In this document: positions 48,206-59,550 of the stretch, piece by piece
How the letters are laid out: each line of letters begins with the position of its first letter
Numbering within the stretch: the stretch's first letter is position 1
NCBI GenBank assembly: GCA_030512295.1
Contig: JAULSR010000002.1
Coordinates: 6,386,001 to 6,450,000 of the forward strand
Direction of reading: 5' to 3'
DNA: 64,000 bases
Source: Bombardia bombarda
Taxonomy: Eukaryota > Ascomycota > Sordariomycetes > Sordariales > Lasiosphaeriaceae
Program-made: the position numbers and the translations under genes
Notes under the pieces: generated by a model
What the model saw: only the letters and a program-made list of their open reading frames with translations
What the model was told of the DNA's origin: nothing
The model's database searches: none

Positions 48206-50248
48206 ATGTCGGCACCACCACCAGCTGGAGGATTTTCCCTCTTCCCTAATACCAGTAATACCCCAAGACCACCGTCCAGGAACCAGCCCACAAGGCCGAG
48301 AGCCGCAACGCCCCAGGGACGGCCATCCATCTCCACAGAGCCCGGCCCGAGCCAGGTAACGCCTCCCCGAGTTGGACGGCAGGCATCAGTTCGAAGGGCC
48401 GAGTCGGTGAGGGAAGGGAAACAGAGGGAGATATCCAATAATCCATGGCAGTCCGCTCTCGATGCCCGGCACTACCAACAGCAGCAGCAGGAGCAGCAAC
48501 AGCAATATCAGCAGCAACAAGAACAACACTACCTGCAGCAGCAGCAGCAGCAGCAGCAGCAATACCCACCTCCGCCGCCACAGCAACCACAAATCGACAC
48601 CACAGTCGCAAACCACTACCCACTAGCAGAAGCATTCTCCCCCATAGCCGCAACCGATGTCCCCCCACGGTGCGAAACCGCCCTCTCCGAGGCCCGGACC
48701 CTCGTCCGCAGCCCGAGCGTGCGCTCCCGGAGCTCCATCGCAAAGCCCCCAATAGCCTACGTCCCCGCGGGCCCCTCGCCACCGCACGCCGAGCCCGGCC
48801 TGCGCTCCATCTTCCCCCAGTACAACCCCGAGGTCCCCCTCGACCGCCAGGAGTACTACCCCACCCAGGCCAGCCCCGTGCACATCCCGCAGTCCGCCAT
48901 CAGCCGGCCCATGTACTCGCCCCGGACCGTCGGCCCGCGCAGTCCCCCCTTGCGAAGCCCGCTCGTGAGCCCCGCCCCGACCGCCTCGGGCCGGTGGCCG
49001 GGCGGACGGGTACAAGAACCGTCTGTGATCCCGCCCGTCAGCACGACCGAGGAGCTGCGCGGGCTGTGGAAGGTCGCCAACGGGTGGAAGGCATCCCCCT
49101 TAGAAGGGCGCACCTTTTGCTTGAAGATGACGGGCGAGCGCGACGCCCCCGTCTACACGCTCTCATCCGCCTCGTCGCAGCCCTTCTACTCCCTCCGCGT
49201 CGACCCGACCTCAGCGTCCGCGCTCGTCTCCCTCTCCCGCTACGACCCCAACAAGCCCTTCAAGAGCAACACCGCCTCGAGCTCCTCCTCCGCCTCCCTA
49301 AACAGCCCCAACGGCAACGGCTCCAGCGGCAACTCCCCGTCACCGCGCGCCTCCTCCTCAAGCAAGTTCGAGCTCAAAAACGAGAAGCACGACGCCAAGC
49401 ACTGGCAAGAGGTGCTGAGCACCGGGCTCGAGGAAGCCTCCCGCCGGCAGCCGCCCAACGACGGGCTCGTGGCGCAGCTGTGGCCGGCGGCCGCGATGCG
49501 GCTCGCGCTGGACCGCGCCAACGACGCCACGACCGTCATGCTCGCCGAGCACGAGTGCGCGCGGCTCGTGTGGGACGCCGACTCGGGCAACCACTTCCTC
49601 GTGCACCCGGCGCTGGCCATGCCCTTCTGCGTCACCATCGAGCGCAACGCCGCCTTCAGCCGGACCGAGTACACGCTCGAGCACGTCGAGTCGCCGCTGC
49701 ACCTCGGCCGGCTGACGCGCGACGGCACCGGCGCCGGCTGGCTCGAGGTCGACACCGCCATCGCGTCCAAGATCGACGCGGTGTACCTGATTGATGTCGT
49801 CGTGGCGGCGCTGGTGCTCGTCGCGCACGCCGACGAGCAGTTCACGTTTGTCGAGACGTTTGAGCCGCCGCCGGTGGTTGTGCCTGGGGGCAGTCTGTCG
49901 TCGAAGCGGAGCAGTCGGGGCAGCAGGCGGGGGAGCAGGCGGGAGGAGAAGAAGGAGCGGCAGAGGGAGATGATGGGCAATGGTCCTGCTAAAAAGCAGC
50001 AGCAGCAGCAGCCGCCGGCCAAGAGCCGGATGGAGCAGTTTGAGATGGATATCGAGAGCCAGGTCAGCGAGCTGGGGAAGCTGGATGCGAAGGGGGATAA
50101 GGAGAAGCTGCCCGGGACGGCGAGGGGGATTATCGCGCTCTTGACTGTCACGTTCAAGTGCGTCATCTGGTGCGTGACGATATTGTTCAAGGCGCTGATG
50201 GCTGTTATTGCTGGGTTGGCGAAGTGCCTCGGCTCGGATAAGCTGTAG
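48206..50248 (+). CDS. PolyQ-containing, tail-anchored conserved fungal protein
   Basis: Single exon, 680 aa, unknown function; similar fungal proteins have been annotated as acetylserotonin-methyltransferase-like, which the sequence does not support as an activity. MSAPPPAGGFSLFPNTS is the conserved start at ATG 48206. Residues about 89-130 are polyglutamine with Tyr and His interspersed (DNA 48472-48560), then a Pro-rich linker. A globular central region begins with TTEELRGLWKVANGWKASPLEGRTFCLKM and continues through HWQEVLSTGLEEASR and ARLVWDADSGNHFLVHPALAM. A basic, disordered part (SLSSKRSSRGSRRGSRREEK) precedes a helix and the C-terminal membrane segment (GIIALLTVTFKCVIWCVTIL), ending ten residues or so before the terminus, which suggests post-translational membrane insertion. 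Confidence 0.85.
   Translation: MSAPPPAGGFSLFPNTSNTPRPPSRNQPTRPRAATPQGRPSISTEPGPSQVTPPRVGRQASVRRAESVREGKQREISNNPWQSALDARHYQQQQQEQQQQYQQQQEQHYLQQQQQQQQQYPPPPPQQPQIDTTVANHYPLAEAFSPIAATDVPPRCETALSEARTLVRSPSVRSRSSIAKPPIAYVPAGPSPPHAEPGLRSIFPQYNPEVPLDRQEYYPTQASPVHIPQSAISRPMYSPRTVGPRSPPLRSPLVSPAPTASGRWPGGRVQEPSVIPPVSTTEELRGLWKVANGWKASPLEGRTFCLKMTGERDAPVYTLSSASSQPFYSLRVDPTSASALVSLSRYDPNKPFKSNTASSSSSASLNSPNGNGSSGNSPSPRASSSSKFELKNEKHDAKHWQEVLSTGLEEASRRQPPNDGLVAQLWPAAAMRLALDRANDATTVMLAEHECARLVWDADSGNHFLVHPALAMPFCVTIERNAAFSRTEYTLEHVESPLHLGRLTRDGTGAGWLEVDTAIASKIDAVYLIDVVVAALVLVAHADEQFTFVETFEPPPVVVPGGSLSSKRSSRGSRRGSRREEKKERQREMMGNGPAKKQQQQQPPAKSRMEQFEMDIESQVSELGKLDAKGDKEKLPGTARGIIALLTVTFKCVIWCVTILFKALMAVIAGLAKCLGSDKL
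48472..48560 (+). repeat. CAG/CAA repeat coding polyQ
   Basis: A mixed CAG/CAA tract encoding about 30 Gln interspersed with Glu, Tyr and His in the preceding gene. Mixed codons make it less prone to slippage than a pure CAG tract, apart from the pure stretch near 48537-48560. Confidence 0.9.
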
Positions 50249-50660
50249 TGCTGTTGAGCTGTCAGCTGCACCATAAACAACACCCGCATATACCTAAGGA
50301 CACTGTAATCATTATTATTCGGAGCGCAATGGAGGGAGGAGGTTTCATATTTTGGAATGAAAGAAGGATTGTCGGGTATTGTCCATATGCCAGGTTTCAA
50401 ACTGGGGGTATTTTTGTAGATGCTCATCATCATCATCATGTGTCATGATAAATAGGTATCTGGCGCATTTCTTTTGGTAAAGGGGGTATTATTGATTTTG
50501 CATGAGGGCAAACTGCGCCACTCAAAAAAGCCAGCCAGCCCAACAGACAGAAGAGAGACAAACTTGTCACACTCGCTTTTTTTCCTTGCGGAAAGAGGAA
50601 AAAGAGGAAATAAGAAGGATAAAAAAACGACAAGCGAAGAAGCAAGGGCCTTGTCCCGCT
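50249..50660. other. Convergent 3' region, polyQ gene and UTP11
   Basis: 412 nt holding the two 3' untranslated regions; includes a CAT repeat near 50422-50436. No gene seen. Confidence 0.5.
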
Positions 50661-51597
50661 CTATCTCTTCCTCTCGCGAATCTTGATCCTCCTTCCGGTT
50701 TTTGTGATGCCGCCCGACGTGGCCGTCTTTGCCATCTTTGCCTGCTGCATCTCGAGCTCGTACTCGGCCGTCGCCAGCGCCTTGAGCTTCTTGTTGGCAT
50801 TTCGTAGTCTCTGCTGCAGCCTCTCCAGATTCCGTGCTTTCCGCTCCGCCTCCTTTGTCTTTTGCTCGTCGTCGTTGTCGTCGTCGCCGTCACCGTCATC
50901 CGACATGACATCGTCTTCTGTAGGACCAGCCAATCTCTTCACCGCCTCTTGTCTCTCCTCCAGCCCGTCGCAAAACACAATCTTCTTCGCCGTCTCCCGT
51001 CGTTGCCTGCCAGCCGGCATATCGTCGTCATCGTCGTCCTCATCATCATCGCTGTCCTCATCCTCCGCGAGCATACCCTCCGTGCCGCCAGCGAGGAAGA
51101 AGCGCTCGCGCAGGGCCTTGACCTCCTTGGCGGTGACGTTGCGCATGGTGCGCAGGTACCCCAGGTCCTGCGTCTTGAGCAGGCGGACCATGTCGACATC
51201 CATGGCCTTGTTGCCGCGGTCGCCGTCGACGGTGCCGGTGAAGCTCTTGCCGCGCGTCAGGCGCGAGCCGGCGCCGGCGCGCGACATCATGCCAAAGTAG
51301 AACTCATCCTCGTTGCGGTCGGCCGCCTTGGCCCGCAGCGACTTGAGCACCGTCTTCTTCTTGCCGTAGTCCTTGGCGCGCTTCTGGTAGTCGGACTTCT
51401 TCTCGAGCAGGCCGAGGCGCGCACGCTCGAGGGGCTGCGCGCGCTCGCGGTGGGAGCGGCGCTGGACGCTGGAGGGAAGGGGGAGGTTTGTTAGTTTTGG
51501 TCGGTCATTGGGGGGAGGGGAGGAGGACGGGGACGGGCAATTGGGGCGGGCAGTAAATGGATGGGTGGGTGGTGTACCTATTACGTAGCGACGACAT
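50661..51597 (-). CDS. UTP11: U3 snoRNA-associated protein UTP11 (SSU processome)
   Basis: Nucleolar component of the small-subunit processome needed for 18S rRNA maturation. Exons 51597-51578 (20 nt: MSSLRN) and 51468-50661 give 275 aa. Splicing gives the family start [19 protein letters not shown], followed by [20 protein letters not shown] and the signature [26 protein letters not shown] is also family-typical. An acidic patch ([14 protein letters not shown]) and a second ([11 protein letters not shown]) interrupt the basic helical sequence; the C-terminus is [10 protein letters not shown], as in orthologues. The small first exon is easily missed: no in-frame ATG lies before MMSRAG-region, so single-exon calls would lose the N-terminus. 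Confidence 0.95.
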
Positions 51598-53016
51598 GGC
51601 TGCGGTTGGTATTCACGATATGGTGGGATTTTGACGGTGTGTATTTCCTTTCAATGTAGGGATCTACGGTATGGGCTGGTGAAAACGTTGGATTGTTTCA
51701 CGGTAGGCAGGCGGGTAGGTAGGCAGGTACCTGGCTGGCCGTCGGTCGGGCGGTCGGTCTGTCGAGGCTGGCAAGAACCAAAATTTTGACGGAGCTTGCG
51801 ATAAGGACTTATCGATAAGAATCACCCCGCCAAGAGCCCAATTATCTGCAGGGGTCACAGTCAAGGCCAAGGAAAGCTTATTTGAATGCTAACAGCGACC
51901 TCCCATCCTTAGCTTGCTTTATTCAAGATTCGACTATTTCAATCCCGATTGTGCGTTGCACAACTGAGCTGAGACAGTTGCATCTTTGGGACTTTCGCAA
52001 TCCGATTCCATGCATGGTATTCATTCCTGGCAGCGTGTGTGATTTAAAGTCACATCAACGTCGTATTTGTGATTTCCAGCTGTCATTTTACAGTTGGAGT
52101 TCCCCTGACAGGGAAGCAAAGCTCACAGCCACGACAGCGTCATAGCCAATTTCACCCTAGAAAAGGTTGGCGCTAACACCCTGGAACTGATCTCCCGAAA
52201 TTCCATCTCAGGACGCCGCAGCGGCAGTCGGAAAAGTTACACGGTTCCGTCGTTTGTCTTATGCAGGCAGTTCCAGCTCGCCGGGACTCGGAAACATCTT
52301 GACGCCACCACCCGCGGCTGGTCGTGTCGTCTTTCTTTTATTCCAGAATACAAGATTGGCCATCGTCATCGACTGAGATTGGCGTCTCGTATTTCCTCCG
52401 TGGCACAGTGTAAGGATTGACCTACAGAGGGAAATCACCATCCACTTTTTCCCGACCCTTTTTACCCAGCTCCTTACGTCAATTCGAGCCGCGAAACATT
52501 TGATCGGCAAGTGCCAAGCAGGATATACTGCTGAGCTGCTGTACGAGCGGGTCGGCTAGTCCATTCAGTAGCCAAATAGCAAGGAAAAGTAAGGCATGCT
52601 CAAACATTGTCAGGGGAAATCCCCAGTGTTTCCCCCTACTTTCAGGTACATACAGGAACGAGCTGTCGTGTGGGTTTGGGCAGGCATCCCGTCCAAACTT
52701 TGTTCTGAACCACCTACCCCAGTTGCCCAGCAGATCCCCCTTGTTCTTCCCCTAACCCCCCATGCGAGGCTGTGAAGGCGCAGTGTACATTATTACGGAT
52801 GAATCCCCCTCCTCCGATGTTGTTGGATCTGCCCTGTTTCCGCTGTCTCGGTTAGAAGTGCATCCCAGCCGGGATTGTAAGTACATGATCTCGTTGTTTA
52901 CAAACTTCTTTCCTTTACATGCTGCGTGCTTTTCTGCATGATTTCAGCTCCTTTTCTCTCAATTATACCCAGCGGATGAGCAATGTTCCATCCGTCCTCA
53001 TACTGGAACCAGAACA
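51598..53016. other. 1.4-kb divergent intergenic region
   Basis: Between UTP11 and the mannosidase. It contains TAGGTAGG/AGGTACC motifs (51711-51732) near UTP11 and no supported gene; short open frames at 51882 and 52259 are unremarkable. Confidence 0.5.
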
Positions 53017-54856
<1,840 letters not shown>

Positions 54857-55612
54857 GAGGGATATAGGAAGCATGAAATAGGGATTGCTCACATTCGAAA
54901 TAGAAAAGGAAAGAGAAAGCTGCTGTTCCAGCAGCGCAAAGTGCACATGATACGAATGGACACACACACATATATGTGCCCCCCACAAAGGGCGGGGAGC
55001 CTGGGACAAGGAGATATTAAATGGCGCGACAGCGATCTATAATGAAGCTAAGTAGCTACGGGATGGTATTGGTATAAGGTAGCTAGACCATTGTATATGT
55101 TCCTGGGAAGAAAAATGCTAGAGAGAAGTCATCAAGCTCTAGACGCATGCATGACTTAATAAAAGGGCGTGGATAGAGAATGGGAAACATACAATACATT
55201 CAAGTGTGTACGAACAGTGACGTTATTTTGGTCTCGATAACTGTTTACCTCTCTCATGGTTTATACCTAGATAGACGAGATGCTGCACTATACCAGTATA
55301 GGTAGATAGTAACCCATCTCCTGACACTAGGCTTGCATGCTTTCCGATTTCTTCTTTACTTATCCTCTTTCAATTGGGTGATCAGTGTCCACTAAATCAC
55401 AACTGACTGCGAGACTCTTATTGTGCGAGACTCTTATTGCTTTATGATGCCGAAGTCATGCTATCTGTTAAGTCAGTCCGCAAATCACCAAGGAAATCCA
55501 GCCCTGTTGATTTACGATAGATAGACGTCCAGACATCTCGGTTCTCCCTAAACCTCCCGAAAGCGGTCTCTTGTTTACCTCGCATATTTTTCCCCCGATC
55601 AAAGATCACCAC
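54857..55612. other. Convergent 3' region of mannosidase and Maf gene
   Basis: AT-rich, 756 nt, expected 3' untranslated regions. It contains a near-duplicate of GCGAGACTCTTATTG (55411-55440). No gene seen. Confidence 0.5.
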
Positions 55613-56494
55613 TCACTCCTCCTCACTCCCCGTCTCCTCCTCATCCTCATCCACCCCCTGCTTAAACACCACCTTCTCGCACAACTGCAACGTCTTCCGC
55701 ACCGGCAGCCCAATAACATTATCCACGCTCCCCTCAATCTTCTCCACGAGCAACATGCCCCCGACCCCCTGCAGCGCATAGCCGCCCGCCTTGTCCGCGC
55801 CCTCGCGCGTGCGCACGTAGCTCGCAATCACATCATCCGGCAGCCCGTCGTTCGCCTGCGCGAAGAACACGCTCGTCTCCTCCGTGTGCGTGGCGATCTC
55901 ATAGCCCGGGTGCGTCGCGTCCTCCTTGGGCGCGAGCACGCACACGGCCGTCAGCACGCGGTGCACGCGCGTGTCGCGCAGGTGCGTGAGCATGCGCACG
56001 TGGTCGGCTTCCGTGCGCGGCTTCTCGAGGATCTGGCCCGCGCGCGTTGCGATGATCGTATCGGCGGAAATGACAAGCGCGGGCTCGTCGGGGATCGTGG
56101 GCGGCTTGTCGTCTGGCGAGGAGGGCTTGTGGGCGGCGGCGGCCTTCTCGGCGGCTTCTTGCTGGTCGATGGCGAGCTGGTAGACGGCCATGCACTTGCG
56201 GCGGGCGGTGGCGGCCACGTACTCCTCGGGCGTGTGCACCTTCTTGTCGAGGTCCTCGGGCTCGGTCGACGGGAAGACCTCGAGGTTGGGCAGGCCGATC
56301 TGGGCGAGGAGGGCCTTGCGCCGGGGCGAGGCCGAGGCGAGGATCACGCGCTTGGTCTTGAGGTGGGTGAGGATGGGGAGCTCGAGCGGCATGGGGCCGC
56401 GTCTGATGGGGGCGCTCTGTCGGAGGCGGATGCCGTGGGCGGCGGCGGCGGTGATGTAGTCGGGCGGTGGGTCGGACGGGTTGGTGAGATCCAT
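55613..56494 (-). CDS. Maf/HAM1-fold nucleotide pyrophosphatase
   Basis: Maf-family enzyme that hydrolyses non-canonical or modified nucleoside triphosphates (house-cleaning). Single exon, 293 aa, from ATG 56494. Motifs in order: RVILASASPRRKALL (substrate loop, SxSPRR), VISADTIIA with the catalytic Asp, then EGADKAGGYALQGVGG and EGSVDNVIGLPV. The Maf core is interrupted by an Ala/Lys/Pro-rich insertion (residues about 120-145), and the C-terminus is acidic. The N-terminal 45 residues are an extension beyond bacterial Maf. The open frame goes further upstream to 56767, but that part has no family similarity. In animals this domain is fused to a methyltransferase (ASMTL); here it stands alone. 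Confidence 0.93.
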   Translation of the reverse strand: MDLTNPSDPPPDYITAAAAHGIRLRQSAPIRRGPMPLELPILTHLKTKRVILASASPRRKALLAQIGLPNLEVFPSTEPEDLDKKVHTPEEYVAATARRKCMAVYQLAIDQQEAAEKAAAAHKPSSPDDKPPTIPDEPALVISADTIIATRAGQILEKPRTEADHVRMLTHLRDTRVHRVLTAVCVLAPKEDATHPGYEIATHTEETSVFFAQANDGLPDDVIASYVRTREGADKAGGYALQGVGGMLLVEKIEGSVDNVIGLPVRKTLQLCEKVVFKQGVDEDEEETGSEEE

Positions 56495-57105
56495 GGCTGA
56501 TGGTGGTTTCTTGGTAGTTCGGTGGCGGGTGGAAATGGTCTTTTGCTGTTTTGTTATAGAACCGAGGGGTGGAAGTTGCAAGGCAAGACGGGATCTGAAA
56601 GTGATCCAATGTACGGATAGCTGAGCTCCTGTCTTCAGGTACCTGACCATGCTGACCTTATTACCGCCGTGGGGCCAGCCGTGGCGGTACCTGGGAGGCA
56701 ATTGGATTCGGAAGCTCCGACTATAACCCCGCCGCCGTAGCACCACTAACACAACTGGGTACGTCATGGCCTCGAAAATGCATCAAAGTGGCCCCTCCCG
56801 GTGTCAGTTGCACTGGCCTGAGTCGGAAGCTCACCAAGCTCTCGATAGCTTCCATAAGAGCTACCACACCTCAACCACTCCCCCGTTTCAACCGACTTAC
56901 CTGCTATGTATTTTCAAGATATATCGCTGTTAAATCAGGTAATATATAATGTGATTTTATACAATAGCAACTTGCCATAGGCTGTCCATATAATACAACA
57001 AGAGCCAAGCAGTAGTAATACATATTCGAGATGGGCGTAGGCTTCCCAGCCCATGCTCATTTATTTGTGAAACCCCCTCGACAAAGGAGCCAAAAGATAC
57101 CAAAC
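56495..57105. other. Intergenic, Maf gene to threonyl-tRNA synthetase
   Basis: Promoter of the Maf gene and 3' end of the tRNA synthetase gene, both minus-strand. AT-rich near 56930-57030. No gene seen. Confidence 0.5.
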
Positions 57106-58722
57106 TCAGTGGTACGCATCAACCTTGGCCTTCATAAACACCACCAGCTCCTCGGGCGTCATCTCCAGCCCCTTCTCAGCCGGCTTGTCACCCACCTGCG
57201 GAACCCCCGTCGCATCAACCGAAACCGTCCCCTCAGCGACATTCTTCGGCCCAACAACAATAATCATCCCATACCCCTTCGTCTTCGCCTCGCGCACCTT
57301 CAACTGCAAACTCCTCGCGCTATCGTCCACATCAATCGCGCCCAGACCCGACGGCGCCACCACCCCCCCTTCCAACGCCTCCTCAACCCCCAACAAGACC
57401 CTCTGCGTCCTCCTCGCCCACTCCACCACCGGCTCACTATCATTCACCGTAAGAATGATGCCCTGCCTCGGATTCAGCCAAAACGGCCACTTCCCATTAT
57501 AATGCTCGATCAGCAGCGCCATCAGCCGCTCCACCGACCCCAACACAGCGCGATGTATCAGCACCGGCGCGACCGGGCCCGACACAGCCAGCAGCGCGGC
57601 ATCCGTCGTCGTCTCGCCGCGCTGCTCCACCTCGGGCGCGGGCGCCTGGTACTCGAGCTCGAACCGCTTGGGCAGCTGGAAGTCGAGCTGGACCGTGGCC
57701 GTCTGGTGCTCCTTGCCGTCCGAGTCCTTGAGGATCACATCAATCTTGGGGCCGTAAAAGGCGCCGTCGCCCTCGTTGAGCGTCCACGTCTGGCCGCACG
57801 CGTCGAGCGCCCGCTTCAGCGAGCCCTCGGCCTGCGCCCAGTCGTCGAGGCTGCCGATGTACGACTCGGGGCGCGTCGACAGCGCGAGCCGGTACGGCCC
57901 GAGGCGGAACACGCTGTACGCGACGCGGATGAAGTCGAGGGTCTTGCGGATCTCGTCTTCGATCTGCGAGGGCCGGCAGAAGATGTGGCCGTCGTCCTGG
58001 TGGAAGCGGCGGACGCGCGTGAGCCCGCTGAGGGCGCCCGAGACCTCGTTGCGGTGGAGCGGGCTGAAGTCGGCGTAGCGGATGGGCAGGTCGCGGTAGC
58101 TGCGCTTCTGCGCCGCGAAGATGAGGCAGTGGCCCGGGCAGTTCATGGGCTTGAGCCCGTACTCGTTGGCCGCGCTGTTGGCGTCGAGGGCGGGCTCGTC
58201 GGAGCGCGACGGGGATGTGCTGGTGACTGTGAACATGTCGTCGGCGTAGTTCTCGAGGTGGCCCGACTTGGCCCATAGTGCCTTTTTGTAGATTGTCGGC
58301 GTGATGACTTCTTGGAAGCCATAGTGGACGTATTGGTTGCGGAGGAACTCGACGAGTCGGTTGAAGATGCGCGCGCCGTTGGGGAGGAGGATGGGCGAGC
58401 CTGGGCTGTAGATGGATGTTGTGAAGAGCTCTTGTTGCAATCCAATGTCGCGGTGGTCAGCGGGCGGCTTTGGGAGAGGGCCAGAGGTACTGGTGCTGGT
58501 GCTGGCGCTGGTGCTGGTGCTGGCGCTGGTGCTGGTGCTGGCGCTGGTGCTGGTGCTGGCGCAGGAGGAGCATTGTCGCGCTGGTGATGGTGTTGGTGGT
58601 GGTATTATTTGACGAGTCTCGATTTGAGAGAGGAATTGAGAAGTCGGCCGCCGCCCCGGCGTTAACCTGGCCCGTTGTACTAGAGCTTGTGAGGTCCGTC
58701 TTGGCACGCGCAGGAGAAGCAT
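57106..58722 (-). CDS. MST1: Mitochondrial threonyl-tRNA synthetase
   Basis: Charges mitochondrial tRNA-Thr. Single exon, 538 aa, from ATG 58722. The first 80 residues are basic then Ser/Thr-rich (mitochondrial presequence with an 18-bp repeat coding STSTSA). The class II core shows motif 1 (NQYVHYGFQEVITPTIYKK), the zinc-site Cys in LKPMNCPGHCLIF, motif 2 (RNEVSGALSGLTRVRRFHQ then DDGHIFC) and motif 3 (HRAVLGSVERLMALLIEHY), followed by the anticodon-binding domain (GIILTVNDSEPVVEWA to the end). There is no N-terminal TGS/editing domain, as in yeast Mst1, which separates it from the cytosolic enzyme. Confidence 0.96.
   Translation of the reverse strand: MLLLRVPRRTSQALVQRARLTPGRRPTSQFLSQIETRQIIPPPTPSPARQCSSCASTSTSASTSTSASTSTSASTSTSTSGPLPKPPADHRDIGLQQELFTTSIYSPGSPILLPNGARIFNRLVEFLRNQYVHYGFQEVITPTIYKKALWAKSGHLENYADDMFTVTSTSPSRSDEPALDANSAANEYGLKPMNCPGHCLIFAAQKRSYRDLPIRYADFSPLHRNEVSGALSGLTRVRRFHQDDGHIFCRPSQIEDEIRKTLDFIRVAYSVFRLGPYRLALSTRPESYIGSLDDWAQAEGSLKRALDACGQTWTLNEGDGAFYGPKIDVILKDSDGKEHQTATVQLDFQLPKRFELEYQAPAPEVEQRGETTTDAALLAVSGPVAPVLIHRAVLGSVERLMALLIEHYNGKWPFWLNPRQGIILTVNDSEPVVEWARRTQRVLLGVEEALEGGVVAPSGLGAIDVDDSARSLQLKVREAKTKGYGMIIVVGPKNVAEGTVSVDATGVPQVGDKPAEKGLEMTPEELVVFMKAKVDAYH
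58489..58562 (-). repeat. 18-bp minisatellite in the synthetase presequence
   Basis: About four copies of GCTGGTGCTGGTGCTGGC on the plus strand, coding Ser-Thr-Ser-Thr-Ser-Ala on the minus strand, within the presumed mitochondrial targeting region. Confidence 0.92.
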
Positions 58723-59550
58723 CCCGTCAGCTCGCCTTGTTGTCGTTTGAATTGCGTGCAGCTGACCACCAGCAATCCTTTCCCGAGTTCAAGATATGGA
58801 AATACTCGGACAGCGCTTATTCTGTCAGTTCTCGAAGCTTTGCGAATCCATGACCTGATTGGCCCAAGCTCTTACTACCTACCTACCCTTGTGAAACACC
58901 CCGGCTCTTGGTTGCTAGATTACTAGGGTCAGGTGCTAGCTATCGCATGGCGGCGTTTATCGGCATCACCCACGGCGAGAGCGTGGCGTGGGGCTGGAAA
59001 GAGCGAATGGTGCTTAGCCGCCGCCTCATCCCCCGTCATCATGTCCTCAAGGTACCTACCTTGACTTCTCCAACTGATTGCCAAGTGCATCGCCCAGTTT
59101 CCGAAATAACATAGTCTGTGCTTTTTGGTGCTTGTCCGACTTGGATAACCTCATTTCAACTTTCCCAGCATCATTAGACTTTATTGCTATTCATACGCTT
59201 TGCTGCCTGGTCGTGCCTAGTCGTGACTCATTTGCGACTGTCCAAGTTCCTCTGCTTGGTGATAGTGAGCAGTTCGGTTGCATACCTCTCTCTTCCTATA
59301 TAATACAAGCCGCAGCTGCCTCCGTCAGGTCGATTCCCTTTTGCAACTGTGACGCGCGACGCGTGACCCCGATTCAGACAAACATCTGCATCCATCTCAC
59401 AGCCAACAACCTCATTCAACCCCTACTGTGTATTTACCTACCTAGATATCACTTCTCGTCGTTGTTCATAACCCCTTTGCATATGCGCTTCTGAAAGCCG
59501 CCTCCGGATGCTCGTCAGCCTATCGTTATTCTAAGTGATCCCGGTCGGTC
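58723..59550. other. Divergent promoter region
   Basis: 828 nt shared by the synthetase gene and the next plus-strand gene. It includes CTACCTACCTACC (58874-58886) and AAGGTACCTACCTT (59050-59063). No gene seen. Confidence 0.5.

Noticed and set aside
48472..48560. Regular CAG repeats considered as a CRISPR-like or satellite array
   Set aside because: It is a simple coding polyQ tract; there are no spacers, and the organism is a fungus.
48445..49794. 449-codon plus-strand open frame
   Set aside because: Shifted frame inside the polyQ protein gene, almost all Arg/Ala/Pro; an effect of GC-rich third positions.
55571..56500. 309-codon plus-strand open frame
   Set aside because: Antisense of the Maf gene, which has complete family motifs on the minus strand.
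57031..58278. 415-codon plus-strand open frame
   Set aside because: Antisense of mitochondrial threonyl-tRNA synthetase, with His/Arg-rich shadow composition.
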